Source: a virus
Strand: one strand, 5' to 3'
Virus record (IMG/VR): IMGVR_UViG_3300009420_000047
Coordinates: 1 to 32,410 of that record
Length of the DNA: 32,410 nucleotides
Shown: in pieces, positions 8,901 to 20,900 of the stretch
Layout: the number at the start of each line of letters is the position of its first letter
Numbering within the stretch: the stretch's first letter is position 1
The notes under the pieces: generated by a model
Seen by the model: only the letters and a program-made list of their open reading frames with translations
What the model was told of the DNA's origin: nothing
The model's database searches: none
Made by a program: the position numbers and the translations under genes

Positions 8901-11900
8901 TAGACTTGTCTCCGTTCACTGAGAAGTCAAATATAAAGTAAGTTACGCCAGTAGATATCCCTGCACCACTTGGTACTGAGTTAAACTGAATCGGCATATC
9001 TTTATAGAAATTAAATGTTCCTCTGTCTTGGTCACTTAATGCAATTCTATTGTTTGTTGCTTCTGCGGCATCTCCTGCAATTGTTGCATAGCCTACTCTG
9101 TCAAGTGTCTTTGACAATACTCCAGATGTAATATCTGTGTAGTATGCTGATGTATTATACATCGTAAACTTCTGTCCGTCAACCTGTCCAGGTGATACGG
9201 GCAATGACACATGCATTAACATTGATCCAGTGCCAGTAGTTAAGTCTACTGTGTCTTTCTGATTAGTTACTAAGGCTGATCCTGTTGTTACTGTAGACAA
9301 TGCTAATGGAGAAACGTTTACATTTACTGCAATTTTTAATTCAGTCAATGACACAATTTCATTTACATAATATACTGTGCCTGAAGCAATGCCACCGTAA
9401 GATGTAAGTGTGTTGCCACTTGCATCAACCATAGTATTGAATATAACAGAGTCATTTACTGAGAATCCTGTAGTCTCTGCAACAGTTATAACGTTTGTAC
9501 CAGTTGTTGTAGCACTCACTGTAGTTGTCAGAGGCGTTGCTGTGGTGCCTATTGTAATTGTTTTATTGTCTACGACAGTTGTTACATAGTAAACGTCATT
9601 TTCTTCTATGCCACCAATCATTGTGCCTGTAAAGAACAATGGGATACCCATATAGAATCCATCTGTTCCACCTGTGCCTATTACACTTTGTGGAATTGTA
9701 ATTTTGTTAGTAACTGCTTCAGTTGCCGTTGCAGTTAATAATCCCGGGTAATTAAGAGTTAATACAGCAGTGTCTGTTACTTCGCCTGCATATGCAAACA
9801 TGCCTGCTGTTCCTGATGATGCAGTTGTTAATGATTTAATTGCTCCACCTGAAGTCTCACTAATTGTAAAGTCAGTTACAGTGAGAATAGAGTTGACATA
9901 ATAAACTGTTTCGTTTATAATGCCACCGATCACTGCTCCAGTAAATTTAATTGGCATGCCGACTGTAAAACCTATAGTTGAACCAGATGAGTTTAACTCA
10001 CCAGTTGCATTATCATATGGATTTAATCGAACTTTGTTTCCGGTTGCAACAGTGTTTGTTACTGTACGTTTGAATTCTGTGTATAAAACTTCATTATCAT
10101 TAGTAACACTAGATATTTCAAATATTGCCCCTTGTGCTGATGCTGAAATATCTGCTATCGGGGGTTGAGTTGCTTGTAAAGAAATAGATGAACTTGAAAT
10201 GTTCTCACTATTAAAATAACTACCTGCAAAGAATGAACCGTAGAAAACATTTGCTTCCCAATCTAAGACTTGACTCGTATATGAGGTTCTATCAAAACGC
10301 ATTGAGATTTCATTTTCTCTTGTAGGTCTTGAACTTGAAATAGCAGATGCTTTAGCACCTACGTTTAATGCAAAGTCTCCGTCAGTTGTTCCAGCAGTAA
10401 ATTGAACTCTGTTTATTTGGTTAACTGCATCATCATAACTTGTATACAAAGCAATAACTGTAGTAGGAGTAGTTTCTAATACATTAATGTAATACCATTG
10501 ATTATTAACAAGTCGAGTGACTTCTGCTCCAGATACAGCATCATCTTTATATTGTATTAAGTTACCAGTTGCTAGACTAGGAGCAAACAGTTTAATTGTA
10601 TGCAATGTAGAATTTATATCTGCATTTGTAAAGAACAATTGTTCTGCTGGTGCAATTCTAATTTCTGGTAACACAGCATACCCTTCTCCGGGATTTATTA
10701 CGTTCACACTAATTACACTATCAACACTCATCACTGCTTCAAGTTGTGCTTCAACTCTCGGTGCTGGGTATTTCGTTAAATCAATGTATGCTGTTATCTT
10801 GGGCGGCTCAATATAATTCTTTCCACCGTCAAGTATTACCACTGAAGGTAAATCTATAATAATTTGAGCACCTGGTAGATGCGTTGTTGGTTCTGTTCCG
10901 TTTAACCCTCGTTGTAGTCCACCTAGAATATTTAAAGCACGATCTACAAAAGAGTAACTTATAATTTCTTTACCAATTTGTATTGTGCCGTTAATTGGGA
11001 AGCCTGATGCATTGTCTACCATTGCAACAACTGAACCAATTGTAATGTATTCGTTTAATTCTGTAATTTGATAATCAGTCTGTCCAATAATTGACAAGCC
11101 GTAATTATTATACCAATTAGAATAAGGTGATGTTTGCCATAATGCGTTAGTTGGTAAATATTCTTCATCTGTATCTACATTTGCATATACTAATTGAGGA
11201 GAAATATAAGATTGAGTTGTTTCGTTCCATTCAGCAGGTAGATCAAAGTCAGTTATATTGCCTTGATATGTATCTATACCTGTATACTTAAACAAGAAGT
11301 CTTTAATAACTACGTGATAAGGTTTTGCTTCATTAATATATCCTGACAAGAACTCTTGGTTATCTTGTTGATAGTTCTGAATCGGTTTTAGTTCTCTAAT
11401 AACGTGTGATACGTCCACTAATGATGTCTTGTTTAACCAAGGCAAGTAGTTTTGTGATTCATCTGTCTCACTTTGAATATATTCAAATAAGATAATCAAA
11501 GATGTGTTTCTAAATGCTACTAATTCATCAATGTAAATTTGTTCATTTAATGCACGAATGATCCAGCGTGTTTCTTCACTTGGGTATTCATCAAATGATG
11601 CAGTATCAAAGAAGTTGTCGCCGAAGCCTGTTTTGCCTGATGCATAATTCCAAAGATAAAGATTAAACTTGATTGTGCCGTTTTCTAAACCGATACGTGT
11701 CCAAACATCGTTGCCGTCATAACGATACATTTCCCATTTGCCGTCGCCGTTTGCTTCAACTGTAGCAATTGTTTTTGTTACTACATCGAGTTTAGCAAGG
11801 TCTGCATAAATTGCAACAGAAACTGTTGACTTAGTATTGTTATTATATTGGCCAGCAGGGTTAGTTGTCGGTAACCACCAGTTGACATACGACCAGTAAT

Positions 11901-14900
11901 CTGATGTATCGTAATATGTTCCAGTTGCAAATAAGTATGTAGCATCCTGTCTAGTCTCTGCTATTGGATACTCTGCAAGAACTTTGTTTGCATATTCTAA
12001 ATAGTTTTCTAATCCTAAGAATCTACTAAAGAAGAAACTCTGTCTTGGTCTAGCAAGTACGCCAGACTGAACTGCTTTTGGTAAATATGGATTAGGTACA
12101 ACTTCGCCAACTTCATCGACACCTGACAATGAATCTAGTAGACGATCATAAAGACCTTCTGGTCTATTAGTTGAAGTTTGCGGACCGAACTTAGGTAGAC
12201 CTGGTAAGAAGTCATCTGCTAGTCCGTCTTTAATTAAATTAAATTCTTGGTGAGAAGGATCGTCATTGTTACCTACTGCAAAGCCTATATGAAATACACT
12301 ATCAGTAGTATTAATATATGATTGTGTGTTATATAATGCAAATGTATTTTGTAATAATGGTGCAAAGAACGCAACACCTGATCTACTAGGATTAGTAATA
12401 TACTGTTGCAAGGTAGTATCACTTAATGTTTTATCTATTTCACTGTTGACAATATTAGTATCACGTACCCAGAAGTAGTAACAAGTTGTTACTGTATTAG
12501 ATGCATTTAAATCTGCTTCAACACTATATTGTGTATTTGCTTTTGGTATACCCGGACCTTGATATTGTGCAGGTGTTACTGTTGACTTAACCCATGTATA
12601 ACATGATACATTTGATCCAGGAAAGACTCTTCCCCAATGTCTAGCATTATACGTAACATCATTTTGATGATAGTTTAACCATCTAGTACGAGAAGTATCA
12701 AACCAAATCTTTCCAGTTTGCGGTGCTCCCCAAACAAGACCTGCATTTACTCCACCTATCTCACTATTATATGTTGCAGGATCTACACTATTAACATAGT
12801 CAATATTTTCTCTAACTGATCCTAATAGTTTTTCTTGCATTGGATCCATATAATCTAAATTGATTAATGTGTCATTAGTTTCCGCACTATAAATCTGCGA
12901 GTTTTGTATTCTATTAATATCTACGATTGCTGATGTTTGTCTATAAAGAGACCAATCTTTAGCAGTTCCAGAGTTCTGGAATAATGTAATTTGTCCTTCT
13001 AGGTTGCCATAACTTAAGTTAGGGGTACCAATAATAACTTGATTATTAGTAAAGTCTAATGCTGTTCCGTATTGTGGTTCAAAGCCATAGTTCTGATCTT
13101 GGCTATTTAAATTCTGTGCGTAAACAAACTTACCTGGATCAGCAATTGATCCATTGTAGTTTGCAAGATAGTCATACATGTAAACTGCGCCTGCACTATC
13201 CCATGTGTCAACAAAACGAGTTGCATTGTTGTCGAAAATTGTATCGTTATCTAAGTTCTCATCGTCAATAAAATCAAATGTAGTTCCTAAGAATCTTGTT
13301 GATACCGGAGCAGAGATTACTACTGAATCACTCTCATCAAATTTGATTGTGTTACCAAACAATGTTCTGCTTACGTTGTGAGGTGCAATGATTACTTGTG
13401 TCTTATCATAAATTGCAAAACCTAGTTCAGCAAATGCAGTAGTTGACGGTGCTTGTAACAATAGTTTTTCATTTACTAATGCTAGACTTGTATTGATAGT
13501 TGAAATAATTAGTTTACCATCAGCAGTTGCACTTGAAGTTACATTTGTAATACCATACTGATTAATTAAACTAGAACATTGACTTGCGTTTGATCCAGAT
13601 GGCAACACTACAAGATAACCGTTAATTAATAATTTAGTTTCTGTAGTCAAAGCAGTTACGCCTGTACCGATTACTGTGCCGTACTTGCCGCCACCGTTTG
13701 TATATCTGTAAACTGATCCGTCTGTTTGTTTTGCCCCGTCAATTCTTATCTCGCCGGGTGCACCCATCAATATTTCACTACCATATGAAGTCATGTCAGT
13801 TGCGTAACCTAATTGTACTCCTACTCTGTCATCAGCATCAGGTATCATTGATTGTACCCATTGAATGTTACGAGAACTAACAGTAATAATATCGCCGGCT
13901 CTAATATCTCCAAAGTATCTAAAGTCTAGTTGTCCGCCACCAACTGCATAGTTGTTGTCATCAACAAATGTTCCGTTAACTTTAACTAGCAATGATTCAA
14001 TTTGCGGGAAGATACTAAATGTAACACTAGGTTCGTCTATGAGTGTTATGACTGCATTAGTTGATCTACTCTCTTTAAGTGAGAATGTTTGTGCAGATAC
14101 ATACTGCATGTAGTAAACTTTGTTTGGTGTAATACCTGAGTTACCGAATGATCCACCTTCATTGAATGCTACAGATGTATTTGTAAATGTTGCATCTATT
14201 GCAGTACCTGTAAATGTAATTACGTTTGATGCTACCGCAGTTGCAGTTCTAGCAGAGAATACTGTGTCCCATGCTAGTGGATAATGTTGTGGTTGATTAG
14301 GAATTGCTGTATACTGTGATTCTATGTTTTGTACTAAACGTGAGTACACATAGTTTGTTCCCCATTTTTCTTTTGTAGTGGGAGATTTTGTATTTGGAGC
14401 ACCTATTGATATAGTGTCTCCGTTACTATCGCAACTTACAGAGAAGCCAAAGTTGTCGCCTGCTACTGCACTTACTGGAGCGGCTGTACCTTCAATTTCT
14501 GCTAGTTCTACATAAGAGATTTGATCTGCTGTACCAGTGCCTGTTCCAACACCGGTTGCATTAAAGACAATGCCTACTTTATCATCTAGTGCACCGAGTG
14601 CTTTAAAGTCTGTTGTGCCTACGCTTGTAATTGTATATGTTTCACCAATTGTAAAGAAGCCTGCATTTAAAGGTATGTGTTGTCTATTGTAAACTTCTAT
14701 TTGATTAGACAGTGGACTACCTGAATATATCCACTCTTGGTCATCACTTATTGCAAGACTTGTGCCTGCACCTTCTGGACCAGTAAATGTTTGCAACAAT
14801 GTAATATCATCTGATAAAACAGTATCGTTTAATGTATAAATTCTAAGTGTTGATGATCCGAATGCACCTGTTGTAGTTGCTGGCTCACTGATTACAAATA

Positions 14901-17900
14901 GATTCTTAGAGTAAGCAATTGCTGTACCAAATGAGGTTCCACCAGTTAGAAGACTTCCAGTATCTTCGTCAAAGTTACCAGTCGTAGTATTATAACCATA
15001 ACGATAAACTTTGCCTGCTGATGAATCACCTATTAGGTAACCCATTCTAGGAGTATATGCTACAGCACTACCGAATGTTTGTCCGTCAGCACGATTTAAA
15101 TTCTTTGTTAAACTATAGTTGATTGACTTTTGATATACACCCCAGTTGCCATCACTTGCTTCGTCTACCCAAACTGTGTTCTTTGAGAACTCTGCTTCAT
15201 TTAAGTCTAAGTCTGCAATGTCTGCTGGTTGTGCTACACGTTGATTAACAAATGTTAATCCTAAACCATTGCCATCTAATATAGTAGGCGGTTCTTCTAA
15301 CGATAAGTTAATTGTAATTTCTGTTAGATTATTAACAGTTGTTACAAGATAATAACCGTCTACGTTAGGTGCAACATTTATAAATGATACTGGATCAAGT
15401 TTTGATAATCCGTGTCTTTCAGCAAATGTAATTGTAGTTGTGTTGTTTGTATTTGGTGTAACGTTTATTACTCTTCCGACAGGTTTGATTGAATAAACTC
15501 TCCATTGTTCTTTGAAGTTTGCTATCCACATGTAATCTCTTACATAAAAGTCTTGTATTGGTATTTGTTTTCCGTTACTGTTGACTGCTCGTAGTCCTAA
15601 ATCATTATAGTAGTAAGCGGCCATCTTAACATCGTCATAGTTAACGTACCCTGCTGTTGGGTAAAGACTTAACGGATCTTCTTTCGTTAATGTAGATAAG
15701 ATATTGGGTCCGTCTATAGGCCTTGCATAGTTAAATAAGTTGTGAACTGATACTTCTTGTTGAGCACCAAAAGTAGGGGTACCTTCTGTTAACGATACGA
15801 TACCAGGATTGCCTGTCAGTTTTGCTTCATTAAGTTTAAAGTCTACAAAGTTACTGTTTAGTGTTCCACCGAACTCTCCGGAAAGAATAGCCCAGTTCTC
15901 ATAAACATCATAATTAATTCCGCCAGTTGATAACGTAGTTCCTTTAAATGCAGATACTGCATTTGTTGTACCTTTTAATTTAATTAAGTTTTTATAAACA
16001 TTAACTTGTGTAATGTCTGATAGATTTACACTAGAGAGATAATCTCTAGGTCTAAACCCAATTAGAGAGAATGATAATTGATCTGCATCCTTTTCTAAGT
16101 TTGCTGTGTTACTGTTGTAATACAGTGTGCTTTCATATGAACGTGTCGCAGAGTTAGGTAATAAGCCTTTTTGTATATCGTTGTAATCTGTTTCTACCCA
16201 ATTAGTTTCTTCAAACTTAGCGGCTGATTCAATCGTTTTATTTGCTGTAAAAAATTTGTTTTTGTATTTGACTATCTCGCCTTTTGCATATTTATATGCA
16301 GGCTTCCATTCATAAACATTGTCTTGGTTAAGAATAAACCCAGAAGCATTGACAGTTCCGTTCCATTCAGCAGTCTTAGTACCTCGTAAGTAAATACGAT
16401 TCTGTCTGAGACCTGTAATTAGGTTATAAATGACATCATTAAAGAGTGTGTTATTATCAAACACAACACCATGTTCAATATTGCTCAAATTAAATTGACC
16501 ATATGCCATGACATCACCGGAGTTCAATGTTTTTACATGAAACTTAGTGTCTAATCTTTCTATTGCTAAATCTTTAATTGCAATAGGATATAAATTCTGA
16601 TTCAATAAGAAGTTTTCTTGTTCGATTGTCAATGGCTGAACAATGTCACTTTCTTTTTGAATTTTAAAATCTTGTGCGGATGGATTAACTGTAATCAATG
16701 ATCCAAGTTCCCAATTGAACTGTGACCAATACAAATATTCTTTGATCATTACATTCCAATTGAGTTCAATACCATTTTCGATATTATCGAACACCATACC
16801 TTTGCGTTCTAACCATGCACCGTAACTTGCTAAGAATTGTGAGAGTGCTTGATACGTATAAAACTGTGTACCGTAAGGAACAATCAATTCTTCTCGTTCA
16901 GTCGTAGAGTAATTATCTGCGACCTTAACTGTATAATCATCTACTTCAATTGATGTTGTTTTACCATTTGATATTGGAGTATCAGTTGTAAAATATGCTT
17001 GTGTTTGCGAGTTACCAAATACTTTCCAACCATTTGATACAACTTGAATTATAACACTTGAAAATTTTAATTGATCGTTAGGTTGATTGTCATGCAATAA
17101 TACAGCATAACTTTCATCTGGTATTAAAAGTGATGAATTGTCAGAGTTAGGTGTTGCTTTCTCTACAAAGAATTTTAATAATGCCTTATCACTGAAGCCT
17201 GCAAGTCTATATACTAAACGTACATCTAAGTTATCTAATAAAGTTGTAATTTCTGTTGTTGCATCTACACCTTGTTGCTTTTCAAAATCAACGATCCAAT
17301 TTATATAACTTGTTTTTGCTGTGCCATTACCATAGATTTGAATAGCACCAATATCTAAATGACTTCTATCATTTACTAGATATTGTTTGAATTCTGTGTT
17401 ATACTTGTAATTGTCTAAGTCAGCACTTAAGTTAAAGAACTCTGCTGGTCTAGTCAATGCAAAGATTCGCATCAAGTCAAATGGGTAAGAAGAACTTCTT
17501 CTATATGAGAACTCTGCTGGTGCATCGTCTCCTACTTTCCAGTCACGTTTGAATGTGTTAGCATCATAGTTTCCTACGATTGCATCGAATGGAGATAAAA
17601 GATCACCATGATCATCAACTGGAAGAATTGTACTTAAGCCAGGACGTTTTAATTCGTCAACCGTAACACTAGTTGTTCCACCAGTGTTGTAAATGATACC
17701 TGCTTCTATGTCTGCCCACATGACACCATTTGAGTTTGTGTAAGGTGCGGCTCCATATTGAGCAGTCCACCAAGTTGGCATTTCAGAGAAGCCTAACATC
17801 TCCCATGGTGCAATGTTTGGCTGAGATGTACCGTAGAAGTATTCATATACTCCTCTCCAGTAACCCTGATCGATAACTGTATTTGTTAACTTGTTTGCTG

Positions 17901-20900
17901 ATTGATAATAGTTATAACTAAACTTATCTGCTGATGTATAACCTGTTTGAGTTTTGTAATCAATTCTGTTTTGTCCGGCCCAGTTTAAAAATTGCGAGCC
18001 GTAAATTTTTAAGAAGTCAGCACTTGAGTATGTAGACTCTCTAAAGAATCCAGGTAATACTTCATAACGTTCAATAGGAACTACTGTACTTAATTTAATA
18101 TTATTATAGATTCTAGTTTCAAATTCTAATAATGCTTGATCTCTAAAATCTGTTAGCCCTGTTGCTGGCGTATAGTTTAGTGTATAAAGAGATGTGTAAG
18201 AGCCGTCATGCCCTCTAAGCATATATGTAGGAACTGAATAGTTAGGATCTAATACAACTTCTGGTTTCCACTTTGGATATAGTCCTAACTTAGTAGGAGT
18301 ATTCGGTACAAAGTTTCCATATGTCTGATTGTATTCTTTAATCGTAACTACATCACCTGCAATTAAATCTTTAGTTACTGTTAGTGAAGGTGCAGTTGTT
18401 GATACTATATAATCTACGTCTCTGATCAACTGTGTTGTCTTTGTTACACCACTAGTTGTACGAGTAAGATAAACAAGTACTCCTTTATAGTTTGCTGTTT
18501 TAAAGTTATACGTTTGTGTTAAAGGATAAATTGATTCTTGTAATGCATTAGCAAACGTATATGTATTTGTCTTGTATGGTGCTTGTGATGGTATCATATC
18601 AGACCAGAAGAATGAATCACCTTCTGATTTTGCTGACACCATAGTTTCTAATGCTGTATCTAAAATATAACTCGGGTTAAATCTTTGTGCCCAATCAGTA
18701 TCATTGACAGTCTTAACAAGTTGCTGTTTATATTGCACATACTGACTTGAATTAAATTGTAATGCATCAAATAAATTGTGTTCTGATTTACGTAAGAATA
18801 CACTCGGCAAAACAACTGGAGCAGAGTTTTGAATAATCTTTGTTCCGTATGGTACTAAGTTTCCTAAGTCTCTTAAATTGTTAATCCCGAATATCGTTCC
18901 AGCTGAGTTTGGGTTATTAACAAAGATGTCTTGGTATTGTGATCTAATGTCACCAATGTCTGCAATCTCTAAATCAGTATTGAACGGGTTGTTGCTTAAA
19001 TTTATAGGTATGCTATAATAAGCAGTTTTAGATGTTTGTTTACTGAGTACTAATATCTGAATAGGTGTGTCTACTGTTGGTGCAGTATTCAATGTAATTT
19101 TTGTAGTCGTATCAGTTTCAGTAATTGTGTAAGTAGTTTCCAATTGATATATGTTATTAACATATACTTGAATTCTAGGCCATGAATCAACTGTAGTGTC
19201 TATTGGAAGAACTGCAACGTCACACGTGAATTCGGCTGTGGTCCCTTTAGTATATTCTAGTTCAAATATTTGATATTGAACTGAGGGGGCAACTGCTGTT
19301 TGCCAACCTAATTCACGTGTTTTCGTTGTACGTGTTGAATAATCAAACACATAACCTGTATTAACTTTTGAAGTGACCGGAGTTGTTCCAGTAACATATG
19401 AGAATGAGTCAACATTGAGAGAACAATCAAAACTAATATCACCTACGTTATCTACTGCTGAGTAACGTATTGGGAAACCTAACACTGCATCGTTTGCACC
19501 AGTGCCTCTGCCATAAGCAAATAGTTTATTTCCTAAGAAAGATGTGCCTTGATAGACTGTAGCATCTCCAAACGAGATTCCATTTTTATCATAGATGTCA
19601 AAATTAGGTGCTTGATTGACTGTCAGTTTTTGTTGTGCTTCGTCCCATACTGTTCCGTTGAACCAAAATGTAGAGCCTTGATAATTATATCCTCTAAGTG
19701 CTACTGTTTGATCATCTACTAGACAAGGTGAATCTTCTGATTCAGTTAGTGTGATGACTGGCGCTGATCCGAATGTAATCGTTGAGAAGCCTACAACATA
19801 AATTTTATTTTTAACTTCTGCATTTGTATCTGCTGTAAAGATGACTCTTGCACCAGAAAACAATTCGTAGTTATTAACTGTAGTGTCACTACCAACGATT
19901 GAAACATTTGTTTGTCCAACAACTGTAGAGTTAGCAAAAGAAACTGTTAAAACAGTATTGACTCCTGATACACTAACATCAGTAATTTGTGTGTTGTTCG
20001 GTAACGCAAAGTTAGAATCTGTAATGTACATGCCTGTAGCAAATGTATTATAGATGTCTGTTGTCGGAATAGTAATCGTTGTACTTGTTCCTGTTACACC
20101 TGTGATCGATGCTGTATAACTTGTATACGTTTCGATGTCAGGATAGTATTGTTTTTTATTTGCAACTTGCTCAAATGCATTTGTTGTTCTTGTGTCTATA
20201 AAGTCGACCGGTAATTTAGCAATTGTACCAGCATCAAATAGTTTTAAGTTTGGATAAAACTCAATGATAGGACGTTTTGCTTTGTTCTTACCTGTTGCAT
20301 ATGTAGTAACGATAGTTGGGTCATTGTTGTAATCAGCAGTTGCATTGATAACATCAACATGGAACCATCTGTTAGAACGTGACCATGAATTTCTATTGAT
20401 AGAGTTTCTACCTATAGTAATATAATCTTGGTCTACGGGAATAAACAACTCTGTATCAAAGTTACCTATAGAATAATTTAATGTATCATAAGGTATATAA
20501 TTTGTGCCAGTAAAATCTTCCGGGACAACTAAATCTGTTGTTGGAATCAAGTTAATAGATTCACCAACGCCTTGTACATAATATTCACCAGTCAAATAAC
20601 TTGATGGTATAATGTCTCCGTTGAATTGTACTTTTAATCCGTTTGTAAATATGACACCATTTGTAGATGTAAATGTTTTTTGTCCTATAATATCTGTATC
20701 GACATTTACTGTGTTAGTTAAGTTACTTTCGATTAACTTAATACTACCCACTTTATTTGCATTTGTGCCGTCTTGGTAGTATAATGTATCTAATAGTGCT
20801 GACAGATAAGGTATTCTAAGTATCTCACCTGTTTGTGATCTGTAAAAGTCTAACCCAATATAAGTTGTACCAAATTCTATACTAATTTTTTCATCAGTTG

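Noticed and set aside
16289-16296. Perfect TATAAATA on the minus strand inside the giant gene
   Set aside because: It is in coding sequence with no start codon nearby to serve, and one chance match is expected in AT-rich DNA of this length.
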